The notes under the pieces: generated by a model
The model's input: the letters and a program-made list of their open reading frames with translations, nothing else
Told to the model about the DNA's origin: nothing
Database searches by the model: none
Assembly (NCBI RefSeq): GCF_002210225.1
Contig: NZ_MWUJ01000004.1
Span: 124,001-188,000 of the forward strand
Reading direction: 5' to 3'
From: Geofilum rhodophaeum
GTDB taxonomy: Bacteria; Bacteroidota; Bacteroidia; Bacteroidales; Marinilabiliaceae
Length of the DNA stretch: 64,000 nucleotides
Made by a program: the position numbers and the translations under genes
In this document: positions 27,901 to 37,414 of the stretch, piece after piece
Numbering within the stretch: position 1 is the first letter of the stretch
Layout of the letters: the number at the start of each line of letters is the position of its first letter

Positions 27901-28397
27901 ACCAACTGGTCATAAAGAAGCAGCAGATCGACTTTCATCAATTTTTGGCGGACCTTCAACTGCACTATCAAAGCAACAAAGAACTGAAAGACAAGTCGGT
28001 AATCCTGATACGCCAGTTTCCGGAAGAAAATGAAACCTTGTTTCTTCATACCGACAAAGGAAGAGTTTGGCAAATATTCAGCAACCTCATCAACAACGCC
28101 ATTAAGTTCACCGAAAAGGGCAGCATCAGCTTTGGCTACGAACCCGACCCGGAAAACCCGGCACAACTGCGTTGCTTTGTTAAGGATACTGGAATTGGCA
28201 TCTCTGCCGCCAACCAACAAAAACTCTTTCAACGTTTTCACAAGATAGAGCCACTCAGCTCCAAAGTGCACAGGGGAACGGGACTTGGCCTCTCCATTTC
28301 CAAGCATCTTTGCGAACTTTTGGGCGGACGCATTTGGATGGAATCAGAATCGGGAAAAGGAAGCACCTTCTATTTTACCCTGCCTCTGGATAACTGA
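24939..28397 (+). CDS. HTCS-like sensor histidine kinase lacking receiver and DNA-binding domains
   Basis: 1152 residues from the ATG at 24939; the TTG at 24918 is unlikely. A signal peptide (LLLVLALWGSARTAWG) is followed by Reg_prop propeller repeats (about 30-690), a Y_Y_Y domain (735-805) and one membrane helix (815-833). A long charged coiled coil (845-920), HisKA with NMSHEIRTPLNAI (His932) and a complete HATPase (GTGLGLSISKHL) follow. The protein stops seven residues after FYFTLP, so the receiver and AraC domains of a normal HTCS are absent. No response regulator is encoded nearby. Its periplasmic part suggests a glycan ligand, and its output partner must be encoded elsewhere. It diverges from SusC and converges on the second SusD. 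Confidence 0.9.
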   Translation: MINRQFLVCLLLVLALWGSARTAWGLPGNSFSLNHFSSFNKIPGESVQCIYEDHLGLLWMGIESTGLVKFDGKNYTIYQNSPDDLQSISSNYPTKIYEDQEGAIWVATPNGLNKLNRSTGLFQRFQFDADDSLSLSSNTINDILPDPLGRLWLATANGVSIYLPSEDRFFRFLHNHDADNPAANNEVSDLHMDKKGNIWIGSVLNGLFRVEPETYRANPEEWTMTIHDFSGNINTEIKNWENRLRQGGTNAIRFITSNNDADTLWLASQSGLHYFTVNEERFHHFTFRQPGLRHLNSCTYLSLLVDKEDRLWAGSSNDGLVMINLKAADQITYLNADQYTSNQLKSNAIREIIESRSGLIWISTKFGGLHYYDKRQNTFALLRADQSPGEGLSNEFVLTALEDSRGYLWVGTKGGGLNRYDRSTESFEVFGTEWKPGRLRSNRIECLAEDEEGLLWVGSANGVWSTSVKNPKDFTRHVNLHARNFFIEDSAWLWIGTTNGLYRFSLKEKKMSPLPTQHKEFFDAESNIGITRIMKDPDGVLWIATSNNGLFEYHTHNDSLVNHQARPNTPGAISGNQVRALHIDQNGRFWIGTKSDGLNLFDPESRQFRSMSNPELLPSNSIYHIVEDEEGMLWMGTHSGISRYNPEKERFENFGSHHGLQGLIYEINAHAKTAEGLILMGGAGGLNIFEPSAIEYQPYQAPLILSRLEVFNQVEAIDINHFESFTLDYNSNYISFEFALLDFTKPDENIYSYRLEPFDEEWISAGNRNFATYTNLPPGSYRFMVRGANNDEIWSTQPLELEIIIPAPLWKKSWFMPALIILGLAIIALSWYLKINTAKRRERILRQEVEARTHDLFEAYNKLEESNQQVEKHNKALRRQRDRISRQNLELKIHRQNLELMVADRTRDLEEALQKAEESDRLKSAFLANMSHEIRTPLNAIMGFIDLLEADEFDPEERARINTIIQTNSNALLQLINDIIDISIIEANQLVIKKQQIDFHQFLADLQLHYQSNKELKDKSVILIRQFPEENETLFLHTDKGRVWQIFSNLINNAIKFTEKGSISFGYEPDPENPAQLRCFVKDTGIGISAANQQKLFQRFHKIEPLSSKVHRGTGLGLSISKHLCELLGGRIWMESESGKGSTFYFTLPLDN

Positions 28398-28411
28398 CAG
28401 CCTTTTAAATA

Positions 28412-28448
28412 AAAAACAGGGGCTGCAGACAAATACGCCTGCAGCCCC
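28412..28448 (-). terminator. Intrinsic terminator of the cello-oligosaccharide operon
   Basis: A perfect 10-bp stem (GGGGCTGCAG / CTGCAGCCCC, 10-nt loop) is followed on the minus strand by TGTTTTTTATTT. It lies 23 bp past the second SusD stop, and also between convergent genes. Confidence 0.8.
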
Positions 28449-28470
28449 CGAAACCCCAACCCTAAAATCG

Positions 28471-30015
28471 TTAATAGCCTGGATTTTGATCAGACAGCTC
28501 AATGGCGCTGTTCAAATTTATTTCGGCCAGGGGAATGGGGAAAAGCTCATGCTTATTCGACTCGAAGCCGGGCACTTCCTCATCGGCCAAACCCCAGCGA
28601 ACCAAATCCCAATACCTCTGCCCTTCAAAGGCCAATTCCAGCTGACGCTCCTTTACAATGAAATCAAAAAGTGCGTCACCGGTCAAATCCTCCCAGGCGC
28701 TGTGATCGGTATCGCCTGCCCTTTCACGAACCAGTTTGATGAGCGGAACAGCCAGGCCGCTTTGGTTGTCTCTGGTGTAAGCCTCGGCCGCCATGAGCAA
28801 CACATCGGCATAGCGTATGATCTTGAAGGGAGTGCCATAATTCACCTCCGGCACCGGACCGCCGGTCTCAGTAGCCACAGTTGAATACTTCATCCGAATA
28901 TAACCATCGTACTGGGCCCAATGGAAATCAGCCACCGAATGGTCAACAGTTCCACCGGCAGCCAAAAAGTCTGCTTCAGAAATAAGCGAGCCGCTTCTCC
29001 GGTTTTCACCGGCATCGGCATACAAGAGATCTCCGATTTCCTGAGTAGGTACATTAACCCCCCAGCCGGCATTAAGACCAATCACGTCCAAATTGGCAAA
29101 AGCGCCACCGCGGGGCCCCATCAAGATCACCATAAAATTCGACTCGGCCGTACCGTCCCAGGGGCCACCCCAATCGTGGCTGTTCTGACTGGTATACAGC
29201 ACTTCAAAAACCGATTCCAATCCAGCCCTTTTCTCCTTCAGCCAAATGGTGCTGTAATCGGGCTCCAATCCATACTCTTCACTGTCGATAACCAGCTGAA
29301 GCACCTGGTGGGCTTGTGGAAATTTTTCCTGATACAAATAAACTTTTCCCAATAAAGATTGGGCACTTCCTTTGGCAACCCGGTACTTCTGAAGCTCCGG
29401 AAGTTCACTTTTCAGCGGAAGAACAGCGGCCGCATCGGTCAAATCGGTTTCAATAGCCGAGTATATGTCGGCCACAGCGGTCCTGGGCTTGCTTTCCTCT
29501 GCCTTCGAAGAGGCATTAACCGTATAATAAGGAACAGCACCATACATGGTTACCAACTCAAAATAAGCGTAGGCCCTGAAAAACTTGGCTTCAGCAACGA
29601 TTCTTTCCTTATTCTCCACGTCTCCAATATTGTTGATCAATGCATTGGAAGCATTCACAATACGATAAAGGGCATGCCATACGTCCTTAATGGCCGGATT
29701 GTCCATTTCGTGCACCAGTCGTCCGATTTCCTGCAACTTTGGTGCATCGGCCGGACCGGCTCCGCCGGTATAGGCGTCGTCGGCGGGCAAAACCTTTACA
29801 GCAAAAAGGCTCGACCAGTCGTTATAGTTGTTGTAAGCCACCGACAGGTAGTCGTAAATTCCAATAACGGCCTGCTCGGCTTCCGCTTCGGTGGTCAGGT
29901 AATTGGCGCTGTCAAAACGTCCGGTAGAGTCTTTTATCAGATCGTCCTCTGAACAGGCTGCTAACCCGGTCAGCACCAACAGCAATGCGATATGTTTTTT
30001 AAATAAAGTCTTCAT
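28471..30015 (-). CDS. susD: SusD/RagB-family glycan-binding lipoprotein (PUL 2)
   Basis: 514 residues with lipobox LTGLAAC (Cys21). SusD-like features are SANYLTTEAEAEQAVIGIYDYL, TPR-like helices with AEAKFFRAYAYFELVTMYGAVP, and RQLELAFEGQRYWDLVRWG near the C-terminus. It lies 19 bp after its SusC partner and ends the six-gene operon. With a GH9 enzyme and a cellobiose phosphorylase in the same operon, cello-oligosaccharides or related beta-glucans are the likely ligand. Confidence 0.95.
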   Translation of the reverse strand: MKTLFKKHIALLLVLTGLAACSEDDLIKDSTGRFDSANYLTTEAEAEQAVIGIYDYLSVAYNNYNDWSSLFAVKVLPADDAYTGGAGPADAPKLQEIGRLVHEMDNPAIKDVWHALYRIVNASNALINNIGDVENKERIVAEAKFFRAYAYFELVTMYGAVPYYTVNASSKAEESKPRTAVADIYSAIETDLTDAAAVLPLKSELPELQKYRVAKGSAQSLLGKVYLYQEKFPQAHQVLQLVIDSEEYGLEPDYSTIWLKEKRAGLESVFEVLYTSQNSHDWGGPWDGTAESNFMVILMGPRGGAFANLDVIGLNAGWGVNVPTQEIGDLLYADAGENRRSGSLISEADFLAAGGTVDHSVADFHWAQYDGYIRMKYSTVATETGGPVPEVNYGTPFKIIRYADVLLMAAEAYTRDNQSGLAVPLIKLVRERAGDTDHSAWEDLTGDALFDFIVKERQLELAFEGQRYWDLVRWGLADEEVPGFESNKHELFPIPLAEINLNSAIELSDQNPGY

Positions 30016-30034
30016 TGTAATAAACCATTAGGAG

Positions 30035-33000
30035 TTAAAAAGTAACAGAAATACCGAACATGACCTTCTTAGTCAGGGGATACAAACCACGATCGATTCC
30101 CAATCGCTGATCCTCACTGCTCCCGGCCTCGGGATCCATTCCCTTATACTTGGTAAAGGTAAAGTAGTCGTCGAGCGAAACAAAAAGACGGGCGCGCTCC
30201 AAGCCTGCTGTGGCAAGCACATCACGCGGAATGGTATAGCCCAACTGGATTTGCTTAATGCGCAGGTACGATCCATCCCCTACCATCAGGTCGCTGCGGT
30301 AAATGTAATCACTTTCGTTATCCGGTGCGGGCATAGAAGCACTCTGACCGGGAGTAGTCCATCTGTCGGTATAAAAATATGCGGGTTTATTGGTAGTGGG
30401 ACGATCGGTCCGGTACCAGCCCATAAAAACATCGTTGCCTTTAACACCCTGCATAAAAAGACCGAAATCGAAATGCTTATATTCGAGATTAACGGAGGCA
30501 CCGTACAGTAAATCCGGGTGAGGATCACCAATTTCAGTAATATCGGCAGCGGAGATCTCCCCGTCGCCCGAAACATCTGCCACAATAACTTCTCCGGTTT
30601 GAGGGTCAATCCCTTCGGTTTTATACCCCCGGAAATACCAGAGCGGCTTTCCTTCTTCGAACCAGGTTAAATCGTACCCCCGAAGGGCAGCTCCCTGTAT
30701 GGGGGTATCGTTAACCAAATCGGTCACTTCATTCTTCAGGGTACTTAAATTCACACTAAAATTATATTTTAATCCCCCGGGGGTTTGGTCGCCGAAACCC
30801 AGGGAAAATTCAAGTCCACTGTTTTCAACAGTTCCCCCATTAATAGAAGGAACACCATAGTATCCGGTTGAAAGCACGGGAGAATCATCGGTCAGCAATC
30901 CTTCGGTCACTTTTTTATAGTAATCGAACGAAAAACTCAACCTGCTGTCGAGTGAATACAAATCCAAACCAATATTGGTCTGCTCCGACTTCTCCCAACC
31001 CAATTCGGGATTGATGGGTTTCTCAATTCGAACCCCCTGATTCAATGATTCGTCCTCGCCGGGATACATAATATTGGTCGAAACCCAAAATTCTTTATCG
31101 CTAAAGGGAACCACATTCATTATGCTTCCATTTTCACCCCAACTGGCTCTTAACTTCAACATATCAATCGCGTCGATGCTCCAGAAGTTTTCTTCAGAAA
31201 TGTTCCACCCGGCTGAAACGGAAGGGAAATTACCCCACTGATTGCCTACAGGTAGCACACTGGCACCGTCGCGACGAAGCGTAGCTTCAAGCATATAGCG
31301 ATTTTTAAGATTGTAACTCAACCTTCCGAAATAGGAGATCTTAGTTAAATCTTCCCATTGTCCCCCCACCCGGTTGGTGGACTTCTCTACACTGTATTCA
31401 TGATAGGCAAAGGCATCTCCCTCCTTGGGCATTTGGGACTTAAGGTAGTAATTGGGATGCTTAAAATCTTCGTACGACATCCCCACCAGACCGGTCAGTT
31501 CATGCTCGCCAATCCTTCTGTTGTAGGAGGCGAAGTTCTCCCACAATACATTACTGTATTTGTCGATCCAGTCTTCAACAATATTAACCTGATTGCTTCG
31601 CTCTACCGAAAAGTAGTACTTGGGCGACCAGGCTTTTCGGGTGACGTAATTCAACTCCATACCCACCCTTGAGGTGAATGAAAAACCGGCAAATGGTTTC
31701 AGGGTAGCGTAAAAGGAGGCCAGCAGTTTATCGGTGATCTCCTGGTTGTGCGTGTTTTCAATGAAAGCCACCGGGTTGGCCGTTTCACCGGTAACAAAAC
31801 GTCCCAGCGCATAATATCGACCGGCAGAATTGGTTAAAAACACCGTGCCCTTATCCACTTCGGTCTGGATGGCCGGGGTAACGCCATTTTCAAGAACCGG
31901 AGTGTAGGGATCCATCAGCAAGGCGCTGTTTACTACAGACCGGTATTCATCGTCCTCGGGAAGCATTTGACGATTCGAATGGGCAAAATTCAAATTATTT
32001 CCGATCTCCAACCAGGGCTTAACCTCACTTTTGGTATTTATCCTAAAGGTGTACCTTTCAAAAGCAGCGTTGGAACCACCAATGGCACCATCCTGATTCA
32101 AATAAGAACCGGCCACCATATAGGTCGTTTTTTCCCCACCGCCCGACACACTCAGGTTATGCCTTTGCATGGGAGCAGCCTCCGAAATCTCAGAAAGCCA
32201 ATCGGTATCGTAGCCTTCATTGTTGTTGATGGTCAATCCGGCCTCCGTCATAAACTGCTTGTATTCTGCAGCATTCATCAACTCCATTCCGGTTGAAAGA
32301 CGCTGAATTCCATACTGAAAATCATAATTCACTTTTGCTTCACCCTTCTTTCCCATCTTGGTCGTGATGAGCACAACCCCATTGGCCCCTTCTGTTCCGT
32401 AAATGGCAGCAGAAGCGGCATCCTTCAAAATCTCCATAGAGGCGATGTCATTGGGGTTCAAATCATTGATGGAAGAAGTCTTCATCCCATCCACAATGTA
32501 CAAGGGATCACTTTTGCCGTTAGATCCGGTACCTCGGACCCGGATTTTGACACCGGCACCCGGTGAACCGGACACCGGCAACACCGATATTCCTGCGGTT
32601 TTCCCCTGTATGGCGTGCTCCACACGCCCCACAGCTCCACGTTCGAGGTCCTCCGATTTAACCGACGAGATGGCTGCGGTAACCACACTCTTACGCTGAA
32701 CACCATAGCCCACTACCACGACTTCATCCAAATCACTAATCGTTTCGGACAAGCTTACATTGATAACAGTCTGGTTTTCAACAGGCACTTCCTGACCAGA
32801 GAAACCAACAAAACTAAACTCCAAAACATCGGTCGAAGCGGCCTCAATAGAATAGGCGCCGTCCATATCGGTAATGGCTCCCCGCAAGGTGCCTTTCACC
32901 ACCACGTTAACACCAGGCAATGGCTCGCCTTGGGTATCGCTTACTTTACCGCTGACAGTATTGGTCTCCTGACCAAAAGCGGTCAAACTAAAAAAAGAAC

Positions 33001-33100
33001 ATAAAACTACTACTGTCATTGTTTTCGCAAACAACTGACAGCCTAGCGTTTTGACCTTTTTTAACAGGCCAAAACTCCTAAACACTTGTGTTTTTTCCAT
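30035..33100 (-). CDS. susC: SusC/RagA-family TonB-dependent transporter (PUL 2)
   Basis: 1021 residues. The N-terminus is long, with a hydrophobic segment at about 25-44 ending SLTAFGQ. The regulatory-like domain (NTVSGKVSDTQGEPLPGVNVVV), the TonB box region EVVVVGYGVQRKS, and a plug with IRVRGTGSNGKSDPLYIVDG follow. The barrel ends KKVMFGISVTF. It is clearly paralogous to the first SusC but has different barrel loops. It lies 108 bp after GH9, with a long inverted repeat between, and is followed by its SusD. Confidence 0.95.
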   Translation of the reverse strand: MEKTQVFRSFGLLKKVKTLGCQLFAKTMTVVVLCSFFSLTAFGQETNTVSGKVSDTQGEPLPGVNVVVKGTLRGAITDMDGAYSIEAASTDVLEFSFVGFSGQEVPVENQTVINVSLSETISDLDEVVVVGYGVQRKSVVTAAISSVKSEDLERGAVGRVEHAIQGKTAGISVLPVSGSPGAGVKIRVRGTGSNGKSDPLYIVDGMKTSSINDLNPNDIASMEILKDAASAAIYGTEGANGVVLITTKMGKKGEAKVNYDFQYGIQRLSTGMELMNAAEYKQFMTEAGLTINNNEGYDTDWLSEISEAAPMQRHNLSVSGGGEKTTYMVAGSYLNQDGAIGGSNAAFERYTFRINTKSEVKPWLEIGNNLNFAHSNRQMLPEDDEYRSVVNSALLMDPYTPVLENGVTPAIQTEVDKGTVFLTNSAGRYYALGRFVTGETANPVAFIENTHNQEITDKLLASFYATLKPFAGFSFTSRVGMELNYVTRKAWSPKYYFSVERSNQVNIVEDWIDKYSNVLWENFASYNRRIGEHELTGLVGMSYEDFKHPNYYLKSQMPKEGDAFAYHEYSVEKSTNRVGGQWEDLTKISYFGRLSYNLKNRYMLEATLRRDGASVLPVGNQWGNFPSVSAGWNISEENFWSIDAIDMLKLRASWGENGSIMNVVPFSDKEFWVSTNIMYPGEDESLNQGVRIEKPINPELGWEKSEQTNIGLDLYSLDSRLSFSFDYYKKVTEGLLTDDSPVLSTGYYGVPSINGGTVENSGLEFSLGFGDQTPGGLKYNFSVNLSTLKNEVTDLVNDTPIQGAALRGYDLTWFEEGKPLWYFRGYKTEGIDPQTGEVIVADVSGDGEISAADITEIGDPHPDLLYGASVNLEYKHFDFGLFMQGVKGNDVFMGWYRTDRPTTNKPAYFYTDRWTTPGQSASMPAPDNESDYIYRSDLMVGDGSYLRIKQIQLGYTIPRDVLATAGLERARLFVSLDDYFTFTKYKGMDPEAGSSEDQRLGIDRGLYPLTKKVMFGISVTF

Positions 33101-33151
33101 ACCTTTGGAACTCCTTAGTTTTAATTAATACTGATTGAAATTAAGAGGCTT

Positions 33152-33193
33152 GCACTCAACCGGCTGAGCGACCAAACCAGGCCGGTTGGGTGC
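33152..33193 (-). repeat. Inverted repeat between GH9 and SusC
   Basis: A 13-bp stem with one wobble (GCACTCAACCGGC / GCCGGTTGGGTGC) and a 16-nt loop. There is no strong T-tract, so it is more likely an RNA-processing or stability element that sets expression of SusC/SusD apart from the enzymes than a terminator. Confidence 0.5.
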
Positions 33194-33208
33194 TTTGTTT
33201 ACATAGAG

Positions 33209-34933
33209 TTATCGGGTCATCCGGGCGTCCAGACCGCCCAGTAAATAGACCAGAGGGGCATTCCAATTTATAGCTATTTCGTTGGTGGAATAGCTGCATT
33301 CCAAATCCACATACGATTTAGCGGGATAAGTACTGCGTTCGGCATCGGGACAGTCTTCAAACGTGGCCAAATTGGGACCACCTGCCAAAAAGCCGGGGAT
33401 GGGATCATCAATACCATCGGCTGCAGCCGGTCGATGGTGAATATTAAAAATGCGCTTGGTTCCGAAACCGGTGATAAAACAAAAACCCGTAGCGTTACGA
33501 CCCAAAATGTAGTCCAAATCGGAAACCGCCGAATTCAAATATTGGGGCCTACCAGTGAGCGCATGGGCAAACAGCTTAATCATTCCCTCATTGGCTACCT
33601 GAGAATTGGATCCCCAAACAAAATTTTGGATACTCACCCCATAGGGCGACTGCTCAGACACCAAGGCCAAACGGGCAGCCAGATCAAGGAAGTCTCTGCG
33701 CACACCCAGCTCGCGCAACTCGTCGGGCAGCTCATCGTAACGACTCAGCAGACTATAAAATCCGAGTGTTTCAACCTGATTCCAGGACGGAACCTGCGGC
33801 TGAGCGTACTTTTGCATCAGCACCTCTTTATATGCGTCCGAACCATTCAGCAAATAAAGTTCGGCTGCCGCCCAGAACCACTCATCACTCAGATTGTCGT
33901 CGCCATAGGCCCCGGTAGCGATATCGGCAGGCTGTTGGTAATACAGCTCCGGATGGGCAAGGGCCCACTGCCAGGCTTCTTCTGCCGCCACCCGACAACT
34001 GTCGGTCAAACCCGGCAACTGCTCCGACCACGGTTCCAGCATACGAGCTGCCGCCGCGCTGAGCGCAGCATAATTAAGCGCTGCTGCGGTGGATTTGGCG
34101 ACCACATAACGGGGGTTAGTGGCTTCATGCGGCATCACAAAACCCTCAAACTGCTGGGTGGTGAGTTTGTGATAGACTCCTCCATCATTCGGATCCTGCA
34201 TACTTAAAACCCAACGCAAATTAAACAGCAGCTCGGATAATAAATCGGGCAGACCGCTTCCACTTTCGGGGATGTTCACCTCCAATTCGTCGTAATAACT
34301 GCGCTGATCCTCGAGGGCACGCAGCAAGGTGTAGGTGGTGATGCCGCTGTTGACGACATACTTGTTGTAGTCACCGGCATCGTACCAGCCCAGCGGGGAG
34401 GAGATAACAGTGCCTTCCGGACGCAAGTCGTCGGCCGCTGAAGCGTGAACATAGACCAGGGTATCGGGATGTCCGGCCGGACGTGCCCAGGGGCCCGCAT
34501 ATTCCTCCGCAATGGGAATAGAAGTACGGTTCAGATAAAACGCTTTCAGGGCACTTTTGCTGAGCGCCCGATAAGCGTCTGCGTTGACTGCCAGCTGATG
34601 ACGCTCATCACTGCCCTGTAACACCACCGTATAATTCCCTGTTTCACGCAAGTCGCTGAAATCGACCTTGCGTACAGAATCTCCAGATGCTGCCCAATAC
34701 TGTGCAGGCTCAGGAACAGCACGAAAGACTTCCTTCCCACGGTCGTCCAACAAAACAAACAAATCAACCTCCGCCGCAACCAAGGCCAGCTTAGGCCCTT
34801 CCTCAAAATAGGCATACTGGTTGTACAGCAGACTGCTTTTATGCGCATTGTTTGTAGTACCTGGCTCCTGACAGGCCATGAACAAAAGGGAAAACAATAA
34901 AATAAAAAATAGTGATTTAAGGGTGTGGTACAT
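33209..34933 (-). CDS. GH9 endoglucanase-family lipoprotein
   Basis: 574 residues with lipobox LLFMAC (Cys21). An N-terminal CelD-type Ig-like domain (about 35-118) precedes an (alpha/alpha)6 GH9 domain. WYDAGDYNKYV carries the catalytic base pair Asp185/Asp188. FNIHHRP (His499/500) and STNEIAINWNAPL (acid Glu552) are intact. Bacteroidota GH9 lipoproteins of this layout include endo-glucanases and endo-xyloglucanases, and some act on cello-oligosaccharides. It is co-transcribed with GH94 upstream (27 bp) and SusC downstream, so a beta-1,4-glucan substrate is likely. Confidence 0.92.
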   Translation of the reverse strand: MYHTLKSLFFILLFSLLFMACQEPGTTNNAHKSSLLYNQYAYFEEGPKLALVAAEVDLFVLLDDRGKEVFRAVPEPAQYWAASGDSVRKVDFSDLRETGNYTVVLQGSDERHQLAVNADAYRALSKSALKAFYLNRTSIPIAEEYAGPWARPAGHPDTLVYVHASAADDLRPEGTVISSPLGWYDAGDYNKYVVNSGITTYTLLRALEDQRSYYDELEVNIPESGSGLPDLLSELLFNLRWVLSMQDPNDGGVYHKLTTQQFEGFVMPHEATNPRYVVAKSTAAALNYAALSAAAARMLEPWSEQLPGLTDSCRVAAEEAWQWALAHPELYYQQPADIATGAYGDDNLSDEWFWAAAELYLLNGSDAYKEVLMQKYAQPQVPSWNQVETLGFYSLLSRYDELPDELRELGVRRDFLDLAARLALVSEQSPYGVSIQNFVWGSNSQVANEGMIKLFAHALTGRPQYLNSAVSDLDYILGRNATGFCFITGFGTKRIFNIHHRPAAADGIDDPIPGFLAGGPNLATFEDCPDAERSTYPAKSYVDLECSYSTNEIAINWNAPLVYLLGGLDARMTR

Positions 34934-34960
34934 AGTGTATTTGGTTTGGTTAAAAAAAGA

Positions 34961-37393
34961 TCAGCCCATGGTCACTTCGATTTGATGGGTTCCAGCCGGA
35001 AGAACCGGCAACAAGTTAGCGCTGTGCTCTTTGCCATTGATGCTTACCGCAGCAACCCCCTTACTTACCCCTTTGGGGTTCGTTACCTTTATTTCATATA
35101 CCGCTCCACGGAATTTCCGAACAACCTCAAAGCCCTTCCAGGTGGCTGGAATGCAGGGGTCGATCAACAAGCCTTCATACTGGGGCTGGATGCCCAGAAT
35201 ATAGCGACTGATGGCGTAAAAATTCCAGGAGGCCGTGCCCGTCAGCCAGGAGTTCTTGGCCTCGCCAGGTTTAAAGGCATCTTTTCCTGCTACCATCTGA
35301 GCATAAACATAGGGCTCGGTTTTATGCAATTCACTGATGTCCTCCAGGTAGGCGGGACAAATTTTCTGGTAGTACTCCCAGGCCCGCTCTCCCCGTCCCA
35401 AAACAGTCTCACCGATCATGATCCAGGGATTGTTGTGACAGAAAATGCCGGCATTTTCCTTGTATCCGGGTGGATAGGTTGAAATTTCACCGTATTCAAT
35501 TACGTAACGGGTAAAGGCAGGATTGTTGAGAACAATACCGTAGGGGGTGTCGAGCCGCTCTTTAACCGCATCCAGCGCCTTCTCCACCATGCCCTCTTCC
35601 TGACCGATACCAGCCATGGCACACCAACCCTGTGATTCAATAAAAATCTGGCCCTCCTCATTTTCACGACTTCCCACCTTATTTCCAAAAAAGTCATAGG
35701 CCCTCAAATACCAGTCGCCATCCCAACCATGCTGTTTAACGGCATCCACCATTTTCTCAACATGACGCTCTGCCCTTACAGCTTCTTCTTTCTGCCCAAT
35801 TTGGCGACAGAGTTGCGCATACTCGCGACCATAAACCACAAACAAACCGGCAATCATCAACGACTCGGCTGTACCGCCACTTTTATTCTCAGTAGTTTGA
35901 AAGGACTCGTTCGGATCCTTCGAAAAGCAGTTCAAATTAAGACAGTCGTTCCAGTCGGCCCGCCCAATCAAAGGCAAACCGTGTGGACCCAGATTGTTTA
36001 TCACATGGTTGAAGGAAGCCTTAAGGTGGTCAAAATGCGGCTTGGCCGTACTTTCATCGTTGTCGAAAGGCACCAACTCGTCCAGCAGCGAAAAATCACC
36101 GGTCTCTTTAATGTAGTCCACGGTCGACAAAATGAGCCAAAGCGGATCGTCGTTAAAGTTGCCACCAATGGCATCGTTGCCGCGCTTGGTCAAGGGTTGA
36201 TACTGGTGATAGGCCCCGCCGTCCTCAAACTGAGTAGAAGCAATGTCGATGATTCGCTCACGGGCCCGCTCCGGAATCTGATGCACAAAACCAATCAAAT
36301 CCTGGTTGGAATCACGGAAGCCCATTCCACGACCAATCCCCACCTCAAAGAAAGAGGCTGAGCGCGACATATTAAAAGTAACCATACACTGGTACTGATT
36401 CCAGATATTGACCATGCGGTCGAGTTTTTCGTCCCCGCTCCTGACCGAAAAAACGCCCAACAAACGGTCCCAGTGGGCACGCAGATCGGACATGGCACGC
36501 TCGACCTTCTCAGGGGTGTCAAAAAGGGCAATCTCCCGCAATGCCTTTTCCTTATTGATAAGCCCTTTGCTTTCCCACTTCTCTTCCTCCTTGTTCTCCA
36601 CATAGCCCAGCAAAAAGATCAGCTCTTTGCTTTCGCCGGGCGCCAGCTCCAATTCAAAATAGTGAGAGGCCACGGGCGACCAGCCGTGAGCATGTGAATT
36701 ACGGGGGCGACCTTCGAGGACGGCTTGCGGTCCCGAAAACTCGTTGTAAAGCCCAACAAAGGACTCCCGATCGGTATCGTAACCCTGTACCGGCGTGTTG
36801 GCATGATAAAAAGCAAAGTGGTCGCGCCGGTCCTTGTACTCCGTTTTATGGTAAATGGTCGATCCGCAAATCTCTACCTCTCCGGTACTTAAGTTGCGTT
36901 GCAGATTATTCTGGTCGTCCTCGGCATTCCAAAGGCACCACTCCATAAAACTAAAGAGCTTGAAACTTTTGGTACTGCTTCCGGTATTGGTCAACTTGAC
37001 TTTTTGCACCTCGCACCACGATTTCAGGGGGACAAAGTAGAGCACCTCGGCTTCAAGGCCGTTTTTGGCACCTTTTATGGTGGTGTAACTCAAGCCGTGC
37101 CGGCATTCATAATGATCGAGGGGTGTCTTAACCGGCTTCCAGCCGGGCGACCATACGGTGCCCCCATCATTGATGTAAAAATAGCGTCCGCCATTGTCCA
37201 TCGGGACATTGTTGTAGCGGTAACGCGTCAAACGACGAAACTTCGCATCTTTATAAAAAGCATAGCCTCCTGCAGTATTCGATATCAGCGAAAAGAAATC
37301 CTCATTGCCCAAATAGTTGATCCAGGGCCAGGGGGTTTCGGGCTGTTCAATCACATACTCCCTTCTCTCGTCGTCAAAATGTCCAAATCTCAT
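34961..37393 (-). CDS. GH94 cellobiose phosphorylase
   Basis: 810 residues without a signal peptide, so cytoplasmic. The N-terminal beta-sandwich ([31 protein letters not shown]), the helical linker and the (alpha/alpha)6 domain are complete. The catalytic region includes [21 protein letters not shown] and [12 protein letters not shown] (about 477-488), whose DWND motif holds the general acid. The length and these blocks fit cellobiose phosphorylase (cellobiose + phosphate to glucose 1-phosphate + glucose) better than cellodextrin or chitobiose phosphorylase. Its place between a symporter and GH9 suggests that imported cellobiose is split without spending ATP. It starts 21 bp after the transporter. 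Confidence 0.93.
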   Translation of the reverse strand: MRFGHFDDERREYVIEQPETPWPWINYLGNEDFFSLISNTAGGYAFYKDAKFRRLTRYRYNNVPMDNGGRYFYINDGGTVWSPGWKPVKTPLDHYECRHGLSYTTIKGAKNGLEAEVLYFVPLKSWCEVQKVKLTNTGSSTKSFKLFSFMEWCLWNAEDDQNNLQRNLSTGEVEICGSTIYHKTEYKDRRDHFAFYHANTPVQGYDTDRESFVGLYNEFSGPQAVLEGRPRNSHAHGWSPVASHYFELELAPGESKELIFLLGYVENKEEEKWESKGLINKEKALREIALFDTPEKVERAMSDLRAHWDRLLGVFSVRSGDEKLDRMVNIWNQYQCMVTFNMSRSASFFEVGIGRGMGFRDSNQDLIGFVHQIPERARERIIDIASTQFEDGGAYHQYQPLTKRGNDAIGGNFNDDPLWLILSTVDYIKETGDFSLLDELVPFDNDESTAKPHFDHLKASFNHVINNLGPHGLPLIGRADWNDCLNLNCFSKDPNESFQTTENKSGGTAESLMIAGLFVVYGREYAQLCRQIGQKEEAVRAERHVEKMVDAVKQHGWDGDWYLRAYDFFGNKVGSRENEEGQIFIESQGWCAMAGIGQEEGMVEKALDAVKERLDTPYGIVLNNPAFTRYVIEYGEISTYPPGYKENAGIFCHNNPWIMIGETVLGRGERAWEYYQKICPAYLEDISELHKTEPYVYAQMVAGKDAFKPGEAKNSWLTGTASWNFYAISRYILGIQPQYEGLLIDPCIPATWKGFEVVRKFRGAVYEIKVTNPKGVSKGVAAVSINGKEHSANLLPVLPAGTHQIEVTMG

Positions 37394-37414
37394 TTGTGTG
37401 TGTATTATTTAGTA

